Shown in pieces: positions 26,172 through 39,666 of a stretch of DNA of 64,000 nt. A program made the translations under genes and the position numbers. Under the pieces are notes generated by a model that saw only the letters and a list, made by a program, of their open reading frames with translations, was not told the DNA's origin and searched no databases. The stretch covers positions 137,677,625-137,741,624 of the forward strand of contig CM063284.1 in the NCBI GenBank assembly GCA_032173965.1. Reading direction: 5' to 3'. Within the stretch, counting starts at the first letter, position 1, and the number at the start of each line of letters is the position of its first letter. The stretch is from Sitta carolinensis. Lineage: Eukaryota; Chordata; Aves; Passeriformes; Sittidae.

Positions 26172-29100
26172 AACATACCTATAATAGTTTGCTAGGGAAT
26201 TAAAAATTCTTTTTAATAGCTACAATGATCCTTGTGATGAGGAAATCCTCAGTCTCACCCTGTGTGTGTATGGTGTAGGAGAGGAATTTGGATTGAGTTT
26301 TGGTAAAAAAATACCAGAGAAGTGGGGCATGGTACAAGACTGCACCACAGTGAAAAATCTTTGATTGTATCAAAGTACCTGTCTCAGAGGAGGTGTGACC
26401 ACCTTGTATGGCACTCTCTTCAATGATGATTAGTGCAATTGGAAGCAGAATTGATTGGAATGTTTGGGTATAACTATTTATCTTTTTTTTTTTCCTTCCA
26501 TATAATAAATTTTGTTAACTCAAATCTTCTTTGAATGTATATGCAAATACATTTTTATTAGGGTTTCTTAGTGCTAATATGAAATTCTGGTCTATCTAAG
26601 AGTGACATCCCATGTAATAGCTAGCTGTTCACAGTAATTACTGAGGTATACTAAACTCAATTTCAAGTCCTCGATCTCTATGTTCTCACAATTTATGTGT
26701 CCCACAGAGTATTTGACACAGGTTAATTGCAAGTCAGCTTCATGCTCATATCTTCTAGAGTGTCTTAGTTTTCATTAAATTTGTTACTTAGAATCGAATC
26801 CAAATTTGCAAATTGTGTTTCTGTAAAAGCAGATTTATTTTTTGGCCTTAACTTCATGTCCAGTAACTTTTCTGCCAGTGTATTAGAGTCCTCTAGCTAC
26901 TGAATGCAGTCCAGGGGCTTAAGTCATCTTTATGTTCCTGTTCTGACATTTATTCTTCTCTCATCTGCTTACAAATGAGATATAAAGAGCACAATTTGAT
27001 TATATGTGGGTGTTTACAATGTCCTAACAGCAAGGCTCCTGTTATTATCAGTCAAGTCCTGATTCAGTGACAATAGATTCAGTGATGCTTAGTCCTGTAT
27101 ATCAGACTGCAATCAAATAAACTGACTCCATTCTGTTGGCTGTAGGAGAAAATTTAAATATCTAGGTCAACTTAGACACTTGTTCCACAGGTGCCTAAGA
27201 TCAAGGGAAAGAATCCTGCCAAAGATACGTCAAAAGTTTAATCCTTTTCAATTACTGTATTATCGCCTTTTTTTCTTCTCAAGCAAGACAAGGACAGGAG
27301 TAAATTCATGTAAAAGTGGACAATTGCTTATAAACCTCAGATTTTACTTATAATTTTACCTGTAAGGTTTACAGTGTTTTCTTTTCCTCTGCCTTTTCTG
27401 AAAGAGATGAGCAGTGAATACTCAGTGTCTGGTCTCCATTTCCTACTCACACATTACAACACAGAGTTGCCCTCGTTGGTGCCATCACTGCAGTATGTGC
27501 AGAAGAGCGCAACATGGCCAGCACAGCTTGGCAAAATCTGCCAGCCTGCTCTGACAACAGCAACTGAAGCCATCACATCTTGGTAATGGCAGGACCATAA
27601 AACTGGTTTGTCTCAACTCTGTGTAACAGTTTCTCCCCCGGATACAAAATGTGCAGTAGATAAGTAGGCTGCTTGCCTGCTCTCTGACTTTGTCTCAAAT
27701 CCTAAATCAGATCTTTCTGTGCACAAGGTGGAGTTGATAGAGACATGGCAGTGAAGAACACAGTGCGTAATAGCAATACAGCTTAACCAGCTCTTCAAGA
27801 GAAACTGAAAATTGTATTAGCTCGGCCAGTTTTGCAAATGAATGCCCCACACTGGTTTCTGAGAGTGCCCCAGCTCACATTACACCGGTGACCAACAGCA
27901 GCAGCTTTATGGGAACAATCAGAAGCATTTGAACAAGTGCTAGAAAGAATAGTACTCAATGAAAAACATCCCAGCAGTAACCTTCTGACTCCTTCCTTCC
28001 CACATAGGCTTTTGCTACAAAACTTGTTATTGGTGCAAAATGTGATGCAAAAATGAATTTTAATTAGTCCTTAGTGTGCCAGTAGAAATTTCCTTAGGAG
28101 TAAGGGGTGCTAAATTCTTTTTTTCTCTTATTTGGTATTTCTATAATTAGGACTATGTGATTGTGCTGTCAGTGCTATGAAGCAAAACTGGAATTCACAT
28201 CCAGTAAGAATAATTTACCCAGTATGTATGGAAATTACAGAATTTTCAAACAAAACATAATTATATTTTTATGTTTCTCTTAATTACTTTGTTGTAATTT
28301 GAGGGACATGACTAGGGTATTAACACACTGTAGTAAGCTGAAGTCAATGTACACTGAACCCAACAACTTCAAAAAAAATAGCACTTAACTTCTTGGGCAT
28401 AAAGGATGTATTGACTGTTGAATTATGGTGGCAAACTGCATATGATTGATGCTGCAGGGATTGCAATACAGCTGCTGATCAGTGCATTCAACAATCCAGT
28501 TGCTAGGCTATAAAAAACATTGTGTCCTACTAAGACAGTGTGATTATTAATACTGGAAAGGCATTTTGTTTATGTAGTATGAACTGCTATATCAAGGTTG
28601 AACACTGATTTGAGTTGATTAATGGAGTAACTCTTGGAACTCACCAGAAAGTTGAGAGGGTCTCCATTTCAAGAGCAGATATCTTCATGCACAGATTCTG
28701 CAACTTGTTTCAAAGCTTAGAGGTCATTAAAGCTCTCTGAAAGTTCATCGTATGTGCAATAAGAAAGTTCAGAGGACTTCTCAGTAATTAAAAACCAAAA
28801 CAAATCACCACTCCAAGTAGTTAACTTTGAAAAGAATAATGCTAGAGTGCATTGCATCTTTTTCTGATAAATATTATATGAACAAAAAGAGGGAACAAAA
28901 TCAATTTTAATTGTGATTTAATTTTAAGTGCCACTTGGCTTAACATATTGACCACCAAATGAAACTAACCCATTGAATTTGAAGTAGAATATTAAATATC
29001 AAAATGTGTATACCAAATATTCAGAAATTATGAGAATAAGGCTGTTCCTGATAAGAATAAGACTATTTATTTACATGAAAAAGTAAATATACTTTTAGAC

Positions 29101-31908
29101 TTCATTTAGAAAGCATGGGACATGTTGTTTAGTTTCTTCTTATGCTTTGTGATTCTGTTCACAAAACAAACTCACAAAAATTCTTCATTGTGCTAAAACC
29201 CCCTGATAGTCCAGTGGGAATTTTAAAACAATGAACTCCAACCCTATCCATCTCATAAAACAAACAGTTTAACAACACTGAGGTATATTTCAAAATTATA
29301 TTCACCATGGAGAAAATCTGAAGATTTAACTTACTTTTTATTTTATCAACACCACAGAAAAATCTGTATTTATTCTTATTAATAATGCTTTGTCAAAAAA
29401 CAATTTATCAATAATTATGAATAACACCTTCCTCGATGGTCCTGTTCAGCAAAACAATTATGCAAACTCTTGTCATGAGACATTCTAGCCTGCTTTGCCT
29501 CTAGATTTGATTAATATTTTCCTTGTGTAAATCTGTAATCCTAAATGTTTATAGGGTTAATGACCCCACACAGACTAATAAACAGCAAGAATAATTGAAA
29601 TAATCTCTTTAAAATTGTTTATACCTCTATGAAATTCTGAATTGATTTTTTTTCATGTGACCAGGAATAAATCAAAACAACTTGTTTCTTGTATTTCACA
29701 ACCAGTTAAAGATTCTGGTTTTATAAAGAGACAAGATATAGATTTTATTTTAATTTAAAATCCATAAATATTGACGGCTCTAATATTATACTAAACTCAT
29801 CTTTGGAAAAAATACCAGGTAATTCCAGTCTGCTTAACTGATTTCCTTCTAAGTGCTAAGCCCTGTCCTAACTACATCTCAATTTTTGAAATAACACAGT
29901 GTCAAATTTTTGCCATCCATGAAATTCATTTATTTAATGACCATTTAAGTAAAAATATTTTCTTCCAGTTACCTTAATATGCTATGAACAATAGAAGAAA
30001 AAAAATATATTACTTATTGACAGTTTATATACATCCTATGTTTTGTAGTTAATTTCATTTTGGGTAGAAAATACTAAAATTCCTGTATAAGGAAAAATTG
30101 TAAAGATTGTTATATTTGTATCAGTATATGATGGACAATATTTTTAACATCTTGGTAACATTATGTTTTTATATTTACTACTTTATTTTGTTTCATCACA
30201 TAATCACTGCAATCAATTACTCTTTAAATTTTTTTTCTTTTAACTTTCACATTAATTCTTTTCTTAAAAATGTCTTCATTGTAATAAATTGTATGCTGCA
30301 TTTTTTGGACAGTTTGTTTAAATACTACTTCTCTAATCTTCATATTACTGTGGAAAAAAAAAAAAAAAGAGATAAGTATTTTTAGGAATGAGGTAAAAGC
30401 AACAGCAACTCTTTAAAAACATATAATGAGTGAGAACATCTCTTAATCTGCCTTCATTTTATGGGAATTTATTGCCTACTTAAGCTAGTAAGTTTTCTGT
30501 GGCTTGCATTACCTGCTATAGGGGAAGATGACATTGAGATAATGTTGAGAAACACACTGGAATATTCCATCTGGCTGAGTTACAAGATTTCCAAAATGCG
30601 TGAATAATAATGTAGAAGCATTACTACAGTTACCCTTCTCATCAGTCCTTGGATGTCAAAAAAAATTGTCTTAACAGGTAAATACAATCATATCCCTGAG
30701 AGTTTTACACTTCAATGACTGACCCAGAATCAGGAAGATTATTACAGCTAATGAGCTCAAGTGACATGAAAGAACTCTTAAAGATTTACACTGAGCTGTT
30801 ACTGGGATCACAAATTATGACATTCCTGGTCACTTTTCTCTTTAATTTTCTCTAACTTAACGTTCCTTGGGATTCTATATGTTAAAACATTTATATAAAA
30901 AGTTAAGACAAAGGAGTTCATAGATCATTATCACTAATTCATAAGGATCAGACCTAACTGATAACAATATGACATAGCAACATTGACTTTGAACTAAGAT
31001 AACTATTGCTGCCTTGCCTTAGAAAAAAGAAAAAGCAAAGAAGAAAATATACTACAACTATACACAATGACAGCTATAAAATTCACTGCCCTTCAAACAG
31101 CTGTAAATGACTTGTTAGGAAAAAAAGTTCTCCAAGAGAAAGGGAAGGAGGCAACTACCTGCAAAACCACAAAACACTTCCAAATGATATGTGCTTTTCT
31201 TTTCTGCCACTATTATGTTTCCTCCTTTATTACACTACAAAATTAATAATACTTGTTTCATTATTGAAGCTAAAATACATTTAGAACTGCATGTGTTGCA
31301 GTCTTACACAGTTTGGCTGTAGAGACTTGATTAGTAAGTAGAACATTTACATTAGATTTGAAAGACCTCTGCTCAACTTTTATGCCACTCACTCCACTCT
31401 TCAGCCTTCAGGAAAAGAAAACAAAACCCCTATGTTATACAGTTTGTTTCTTTTGCAGTAAGACTGGTATAAAATCCTCTGTTATTATTTTTTTTTTTTC
31501 ACTTGACATTCAAAAGACATTTAAGATGCAATGAATTAGATAGCAATATAATTTCAACAAAACTACTAAGGAAAACTGGTAGCTAAAGGGCCATTAATAC
31601 AGTGGGTTTTGGAAAACTAATAAAAACAATAATGAAGGTCATGATATTCAGAAAAGCACAATCCAGACAGTAAAAAAACATAAAAACTGTGTTTGAAGAT
31701 GGCAGTCTTCAAAAAAGAGTCACAGAGGAGAAAGAGCAGGCATGACTTATCTGAATGCCTGAAAATTTTAGGATGAAGTCCTTTACAAAAGCCTTGCAAG
31801 ATCATAAATTAATTGGCACATGACAGTGAAAGATAGTACATTGATACGGATGGTAGTGAGGAGGTAAATAGAAGTACATGTTTCAACACGTTTGTTATGG
31901 TGGTACCT
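26169..31908. other. AT-rich intronic sequence, no recognised element
   Basis: Nearly 6 kb of low-GC sequence without recognisable repeats or coding signals. Conserved non-coding elements could be present but cannot be judged without an alignment. Confidence 0.55.
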
Positions 31909-33889
31909 AGAATCGGAGAATCATTTAGGTTGGAAAAAACCTGTAAGATCATTGAGTCCAAACCAGCGCTGTCAAGTCCACCACTAAAACATGTCCTTAA
32001 ACACCACATCTACACATCTTTTATATATCTCCTGGGATGCTGACACCACAAATTTTCTGAGCAGCCTCTTCCAATGTTTGACAACCTTTTTGATGAAAAA
32101 AGTTTCCTTTATATCCCATCTAAATGTCCTCTGACACAATTTGAAGCCATTTTGTATTGTCCCATCAATGGTTACTTTGAAGAAGAAACTGAACTCCCAC
32201 CTCACTACACCATCCTTTCAGGTAGTTGTAAAGAGTCACGAGGTCACCCCTGACCCTTCTTTTCTCCAGACTAAACACTCCCAGCTCCCTCAGCAGCTCT
32301 ATTCCCCTTCTCTGGACACACTCCAACACCTCAATATCATTCTTGTAGTGAGGAGACCAAAACTGAACACACGATTTGAGGTGCAGCCTCACTAGTGCTG
32401 AGTACAGGAGCATCATCTCTGTCCTACTACCAATGGCCACACCATTGCTGATACAAGCCAGATGACACTGGCCTTCTTGGCCACCTAGGTAGGTGCTGGA
32501 TCATATTCAGTCAGATTCTTTACTGAATTCTTTACATCATTTCAAGATGCTCTGTCTCAAGCCTGTAGCAATGCATGGGTTTGTTGCGACCCAAGAGCAG
32601 GATATGACATTTGGCCATGATGAGTGTGATAAAATTGTCATTGACCTCGATCCAGCCTGTATAGATCCCTTGCAGAGCCTTCCTACCCTCCATAATATCA
32701 ACACTCCCACCCAACTTGGTGTCATCTTCACTCTGACTGAAAGATCCTTCAATCCACTTGACCAAATAAGATAATAAAGAGAATTGACCCCAATACTGAG
32801 CCCTGGGGAGCACCACTTACATCAACTAGATTTAACTCATTCACCACTACACTCTGGGCCCAGATACAGAGACAGGTGTTTAGAGTGCACCCATCCAAGC
32901 CCTGAACACTTTCTCCAGGAAAATGATGTGGGAAAATGTTGTCAAATGCTTTTTACTTAAATCCAGACAAACACATCCACAGCCTTTCCCTCATTCACAA
33001 AACAGGTCACCCTGTCACAGAAGGAGATCAGATTTGTCAAGTGGGACCTGCCTTTTATAAACCCCCACTGACTTGTCCTCATCCTCTAACATGCTGTGTC
33101 ACAGTGCTGAACACGATGTGCTCCAGGACCTTCCCTGTCAAAGAGGTCAGGCTGCATACCTACACTGCTCTGAATCCTCCTTTTGACCCTTCTCGTAGAT
33201 GGATTTCATATTTTGCTGTGGTGTAGCATGTCACTGATCATTTCCTCTTGGATTACAGGGGCTTCATTCTGCTCCACATCCCTGTCTTCCAGCTCCAGGG
33301 TCTGAGAACCAGAGAAGAGCTGGTCTTACTGTTAAAGACTGAGGCAAAGAAGTCATTAACTACCTCATCTTTTCCTCGTCTTTTGTCACTAGGTTTTTCT
33401 CCAGATCCAAAAAAGGATGGAGGTTCCCCTTAGCCCTCCTTTTTTTGCTACTATGCTGGTTTAGAAACACATTTATTGTCTTTTACAACAGTAACCAAGT
33501 TAACTTTTAGTCTTAATGGGCTTTGGCCATTCTAATTTTCTCCCTGCATAAACTCACAACATCCTTGTGGTCCTCCTGAGTGGTCTGGCCCTTCTTCTGA
33601 AGGTCATAAACTCTCCTTTGATTCCTGAGTTCTAAACAAAGCTCTTTGTTCATCTAGAATGGTCTTCCCCCCAGCTTGTCTTTCAGTGAATGGGGACAGC
33701 CTGCATCTGTAATTAAGATTTCCTTATTGAAGAATGTCAAGTCTTCCTGGACTCCTTTGCCCTTCAGGACTACCTCCCAAAGGAGTCTGTCAACCAATCT
33801 CCCAAACAGGCCAGAGTCTGCCTTTCTGAGGTCCAAGGTAGCAGTCCTATCAGGCCCACTCCTTACTTCTCTGGGAACAGAAAACTTAG
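31909..33889 (-). mobile_element. CR1 LINE, 5'-truncated, about 2.0 kb, inactive
   Basis: The left end (AATCATTTAGGTTGG, AAAAAACCTGTAAGATCATTG) is the reverse complement of a CR1 3' end. Minus-strand fragments follow in order from right to left. About 33836-33654 matches the endonuclease-RT linker (LRKADSGLFGRLVDR). About 32816-32537 matches the RT region after the catalytic motif, with EDDTKLGGSVD where active CR1 has FADDTKLG. About 32440-32165 matches the RT C-terminus ([31 protein letters not shown]). Frameshifts and stops separate the fragments. The endonuclease N-terminus is absent and the element ends near 33889, where AT-rich sequence resumes. It lies in CSMD3 sense orientation. Confidence 0.93.
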
Positions 33890-36207
33890 CTGGTTTAACT
33901 GGACATAATTTTGTTCATCTGAATAAAATCATAATTACACTAAAACAATTATCTAAAATAATTTTTTAATTAAAAATTTGCGTGTGAACACACAAAATTC
34001 ATTTAATGCATTTATTTTTAATTAATGCACCTGAAAATTCTTCCTCTGAAGAACCAAGTCACATCCTCTTCTGATATATATTGGAATAAATCCAGTGAAG
34101 CCCAAAAGGTTAGACTGATATAAGACAACTGATAACTGATCAACTACATTCATTTCTCTTTAGAAACAATACAGAAATGATGAGAAAAAAAAAAAAAAAG
34201 TGCAGAGACACTGTGAGAATGAATGTAAGGAGTCAATTTAAAAGAGATAAATAGGGTATATCAACTGATGGAGCAATTAAATGATAGGTCAGGCAGTTCA
34301 GATAAGATGCTCTGAAATTATTATTTTGCCTAATTCTTAAATATTAAAAGAAGATAATTATGCATTGTAAAGTTCTGTTTAACTAGTGTTCTGTAGAAGT
34401 TTTCATGGAAGAAAACACTTAGCACATGAATTTAGTAAAAATGCAAGATAAGCTATCTCAATGGAAAGAAAATGGTTCCCTCTATTACATTACATAGGCA
34501 TGCAAGCAGTCATGGTCCAGGTGCTAATACCAATTACTACATTATGGGATTATAAAATTACAGCCACTAAATTTTCTGTTATAATTTCTCTAGTTTTATA
34601 ATTTCTAAGATTAAAAAATATACTAAAGCCCTTTCTTCAGAAATCTTTTACTTTCCTAAACCTAGAGCATCCTACAAAACCCTTTTGAAATAACTACTAA
34701 CTGAAGCTGCTGTCAGACTGGCAGATGTAGCTCCATCACAATGCATTCTAGAGTAAACCTTTCTATGAGTTATTCTTTCCTTTCCCAACTGCACAGTGAT
34801 AATGATTATAAAATTATACAGTCCAAATAATAAATGAAACACAACTATTGTGACTACATCAAAGTGTCTGGATCACTGTATATTGTTAATCAATTCAATG
34901 AAATATGATGGAATGAAATACTAATTCATATATGTTTATCCTGTATTTCTTCTCTATATTAATGCAACAACACACCATTGTACTAGGTTACATACTGATT
35001 TTGATGGCTGACATTGTCATTTAAGATCTGCCTATTTTTTTCAGATTTTCTTTTCTTAGTAAATATTCTGCTGTATTTTTTAGATAACTGTATTCTATAC
35101 ACAAAGAGCTGCCTTCTCTTTTCATTACTATTGTATACAGTCCTCCCAACCAAACAGTAGAAATTCTCACTGAGGGCATCTAAGACATCCAAGGAAATAA
35201 AGAATTGGGGAAAAACTTCTTGTCTTGGCTGAACTAATAGGAAAATTTGTATCTCTGACTTCAGCCAGATTCTCATAAACATATGGGAGAAAATAAAATG
35301 TTTTGACAATTTTATCCCTTTCTATAAAAGTCTTGAAGAGTTCTAACATGCTTTTTTTTCAAAAACACTTATCTTGAAATCTGGGTAAGGTTTGACCTTT
35401 TCAGTATGAATAACTTTGAACTGATTTGTGAATCTGCTGTCAACATTGCCTTTTTACAACTCCTTTTCTGGTTTGAAAGAGAGAGAAAAAAACAGTTGTA
35501 TAAAAACTCCTGCAGAATAGGAACATTTGTTTTGGTTTTTCTCCAAGTAATGATTCCACCAATGAACCATGACAAAGACATGAACTCATATCTTCCTACA
35601 CAAAAACAATAGATATCATCATTGTTATTCATCCTATTTTTTTATTATGCTATTACTCTTTTGATTTATTTCTACTCAAGAGAAAATGCAGCATTTTAAT
35701 TCAAAACTGATTGTGCAAATCTTTTCAAAGAGCTGAATGGTGTTAAGCTTGACATTTTGTTAACATTGTTTTGCAATTACTATTCATTTTAAAAATATTT
35801 TTGAGATAAAACACCTGAGTTTTGGCTTTATGAATTCAAATTGTAACACCAGGAAATACAGTAAGTTGTACAAAAATGTCAGTAGGAAATTTACTAGAGA
35901 CACAAAAATATCTGATGTGATAAAAATCATATTGCAAAAATATTTTTGTTCAGCCTTGCATACAAGATTTATTCACAGAAACATTCCTGTAGATAATATT
36001 AGTCTGATAAGGAAAGTTGCACATTAACATGATTCCTTCTATCATCATAAAATTTAAGAATAAAAGGTACCCTTGTCATTGTAAGCTGACTACTCAAAAA
36101 AATCCAGACCTTATTTGTTTGGAGGGGATTTGTTTTCTTTGTGGAGTATTATGGGGTTAATGCCATCATAAGTTTTAAAAGGCCCAGGAGCAAGAAAAAA
36201 AGAAAAG
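33890..36207. other. AT-rich intronic sequence, no recognised element
   Basis: No gene or transposon recognised. A 108-residue minus-strand open frame near 35000-35300 has no domain signature and AT-driven composition. Confidence 0.5.

Positions 36208-36245
<38 letters not shown>
36208..36245. repeat. Poly-A homopolymer, 38 bp
   Basis: Uninterrupted A run preceded by an A/G-rich leader. No retroposon body recognised. Confidence 0.9.
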
Positions 36246-36247
<2 letters not shown>

Positions 36248-36297
36248 TCTATGGTTTTAATTTTTAAAAACCTAAATTTTTTTCCCAAATGAAGACA

Positions 36298-36325
36298 TCA
36301 CCCTTCGAACATCACCCTTCGAACA
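36298..36325 (+). repeat. 14-bp tandem duplication
   Basis: ATCACCCTTCGAAC occurs twice in direct succession without mismatch. Each unit contains a TTCGAA palindrome. Confidence 0.85.
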
Positions 36326-36959
36326 AGACCAAAAACCCCCGCACCTGTATGATAATTTCTAAAGCTTACTTTCAATTTTAAAGTAGAAGGTACCCTGTGC
36401 ATTTCTGAACTACTTTTTTTTTTTTTTTAAATACAGCTATTAGAACTGATATTTCTTCATAAGAATTCAAACAAATATCAAGATAGAGTAGCATCACCAT
36501 TTTATTTTTATATGAGTTTATGACAAACAAGTTAGAGGCTCCAGTCAGCTCCTCTGCACTGAGAGATTGTTTTGCAGAGGGGAGGGGAGGTAGGGGTGGA
36601 AAGGAGTTGCTGGATCCTTGATCTCTGAGTTTTTACACTAGCTACTGGGGGATTCACAGTGTGATTCATAATTTAAAGTACAAATTAATTTTAAAATTAT
36701 ATGTGGGACCAATAGAGAAATGAAGATTAAATTCTACACATCATACTGCTTTACCCTAGCTCTATATTAAAGGTAAAGCCTATTTTAGTCTCTAGAAATT
36801 AGATAAATCATAATTTCTGCTAGATGGCACATGGAAGATTTATCCTAAAACAATCAAGAATACAAAAGGCTACGACTAGAGCACAATGAATATGATGTAA
36901 AATGGGAAGTAAAAAACCCAAAAAGATACAGAAAAGATGCAGTCTAACTGAAAGACAGT
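36326..36959. other. AT-rich intronic sequence, no recognised element
   Basis: Contains a 16-T run near 36413-36428. Nothing else recognised. Confidence 0.5.
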
Positions 36960-37240
36960 TTTTTTTTGCGCGGGGAGGCGAGCCGTGCGCGGCGCGGGGC
37001 CGCGCTCCCGCGGCTGAGCCGCTCCACCTGGCGGCGCCGGGAGCGAACCCGCCCCGCGAACCCACCCTGCGCCGGAACACCCGAACAGGAGCATCATCGG
37101 CCACTCCCAGCAGCCACGGGATCGCGTACGAGCCAAATGATGCGCATTCAGCAAATCTCTAAGCGTTCCACAAGTTAGAATATTACGGATTTTGCGTTAC
37201 GCAATTATGGGAGCGCCAAAAAAATCTGAATCGGTCATGG
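36960..37240. promoter_or_regulatory. Isolated CpG island with C/EBP-like site in CSMD3 intron
   Basis: From 36968 to about 37135 the sequence is very GC-rich and holds about 28 CpG dinucleotides in roughly 170 bp, which is exceptional in AT-rich avian intron. It is followed by ATGCGCAT (near 37139-37146) and the perfect inverted repeat TTGCG-TTA-CGCAA at 37192-37204. The minus strand of this repeat (ATTGCGTAAC) fits the C/EBP consensus. Open frames across it are low-complexity and have no domain. It may be an alternative CSMD3 first-exon promoter, a separate ncRNA promoter, or a GC-rich insertion ending in the T9 run at 36959-36967. Not resolved from sequence alone. Confidence 0.5.
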
Positions 37241-39149
37241 GGAAAAGTTAACAGGGTCTAAAACACCAGAATTATTTTTAGTTCCACTTCTGTCCAATTC
37301 TTATCACAGTGTCATTTCTCATCAGATTTTAAAAAATAGTTATGGCTGTAAAACTTCAATAACCCACACTGTGTAATACAGATTGTTTGGGAACAGATGT
37401 GTTCCTTGTAGCCTTCTACCAACAAAAGCCCTCATCTCATTCCTTCTCTTTTATATCTACTAAGAAAAATAGTGTTATTGAAGGACCTCAAACCCAGCTC
37501 TGGGAATAAACAGATTTGGTAACAATAAAGAGCTGCATTAGTCAGCCAAGCAAAAATCTGCATCATTTTATGAAAGGTTAAAATATCTCCAGACAGAAGA
37601 TTCCATATGTAGATTCTACTTTTGAGTTCTAGGCAAGTGCAGATCACAAACTTTCATGTCATGTAGCAATGGACAAGAGGAAAAGAGCACTTCAGAGGTA
37701 CGATGCAGCTAAATACTAGAGAAGGATATTACTGCACAATTGCAAGCATCATTATCTATCTGTACTGGATTCTTGCCTTAATTTTTCAGAGGGATTCTGA
37801 GAAAGATGCCTGTGCGATTTCAACTAGAAGCCTATAATGAGGTTGAATTTTAGTACTTCATAATAACAAACACATCAGTGGTTTTCTTCTGATTTTTCTT
37901 TGAAGGCAGAGTACCATGAAGTTAATTCAAATATTTATTGAAAAACCGTTCATGAAAATTGCATGCAGCTATCCTGAGCTACATATTACTTTCTCTGGTA
38001 TGTTTTTAAAACTGATAACCAAACTTTATCTGGAAATGCACATAGAGGTTTCAAGACTGCTCTGATACTACACGTTCTTTAATTTGCAAGCTTAGATACT
38101 TTGAAATAATATAAACTTAGCTGTCATACTTATTTACTTATATACAGCAAATGCTAGAAAATAATAACCAGGGATTGTATGAAAAGGGAGTTCAGTATGG
38201 ATCCATAATTCTCCTTTTCCTAATCATATTGAGCAGTTCCACTGAAATCATTGCAGGTTTGTCTTTACATGGGTAGACTGCAAATACTTCAAGTCTTTTT
38301 CAAGAACAATTCATATTTCTTACATATATTTGAAAGATAAATTTAAGAAAAAAACCAAAATGAAATCAAAAGCTGTATTTTAGTCCTTCTACTTGAAATA
38401 TTACAGACTGATGACAGAAAAATACTATATTATTTTTACAGTTATTCTAGTTATTAAATACTAGAAAATGTGAGTAGTTAGTTTTACAATTCATACTGCA
38501 TGTATACTTAACTAGATGCCAAGTACATACTTCTGTCATACTATGTCAATGTGCTTTTATAAAATTCTCAGTAATTGCAAAAGTGGAGAGAAAGCATAAC
38601 TACAAAAACAAGTTAAGAAAGGCAAGAATAAGGTAAGTGTTATGAGTAGAAACAAGGATTAGCAAAGGAGAGTGCTGAGTATAGGAAAATTTTTGTGACT
38701 GAAAGAACTTAATAACGAGTAAGTCACTGAGATTTCTTTAAGGCTAAATCTCAGTTCTTATTCCATCACTTTTTATACTATGTTGTGGTCTTAAATAAAT
38801 TTTTGTGACTGCATCCCATTTACAGAAATAGATTATTAAAAATAAATCTATCCCTCAGGCTTAGATATTTAAATTGTTAGTTCCACAAAGCATATGCTAA
38901 GAATTTTTTCATGTCTTTTATTTCCTCCATACTGTTCAGGAAAAAGGTACTACTGCCAGATATTAAAGGTCATTGCTGCTGAATTATCTGATGCTAGGAA
39001 AGGTACTATTGTAAACCTCAACAAATCCACATCCATAAGCATGCATGTAACTAAATTTTTGTGAGCTCCACTTTCATATTAAAAATTCAATAATCTTCAA
39101 GTCTGACTAAAATATTAAGAAATTTTAACTTCTTTTTAATGTAAACCAA
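37241..39149. other. AT-rich intronic sequence, no recognised element
   Basis: No gene or transposon recognised. Confidence 0.55.
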
Positions 39150-39285
39150 AGTGGGTGGGTTTTGTTGGTTTTGTTTGGTTTTTTGTTTTTTTTTTGGGGG
39201 GAGGGAGTCGGGTTTGTTTGTTTGGGTTTTGGGTTTTGGGGGTTTTTTTTGGGGGGGGTTGTTTTTTGTTTTTTTTTTTTTAATG
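39150..39285 (+). repeat. G/T-rich low-complexity tract
   Basis: About 135 bp of almost only G and T, with G runs of 3 to 8 separated by T runs (GGGTTTTGGGTTTTGGGGG near 39224-39242). It is the strand mirror of the A/C tract at 15526-15680. Open frames through it are Gly/Phe or Pro/Lys repeats and are not genes. Confidence 0.9.
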
Positions 39286-39666
39286 TGGTAAGCTATATTG
39301 GCAATAACCAACCAAGATCAAATGGTCAGCCTCACCAAAATTTATTTTCATTTAAAATAGTGTAGCTAGTTTTATATTCAATGTCATTAGTGAATATGAA
39401 TTCTACGGCACATTTTTTTAAAAAAGTGAAATTATTTAGTAATGTTAGTTTAGTTTATTCACTTAATGTTATGAAAACTGAAGGTTCCAATGTTGTGTTT
39501 CTTTCCAAAATCAAAGCAGCTTCTGAAATCACAATATTTACTTCAAAACCATTTGTGAATGATGCTTCTATTAATTAGCTTTTTATGTGTGTTATTTAAT
39601 ATAGTTCTTTAATAATATATGACATCATTATGTGGGCAAGAATGTTACTATTGTGCTGCACTCCAT

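Noticed and set aside
36820..37162. Minus-strand open frames of 92-94 codons as a CSMD3 alternative first exon
   Set aside because: The peptide does not resemble the CSMD3 N-terminus I know, and composition follows the CpG island. Kept only as a possible promoter.
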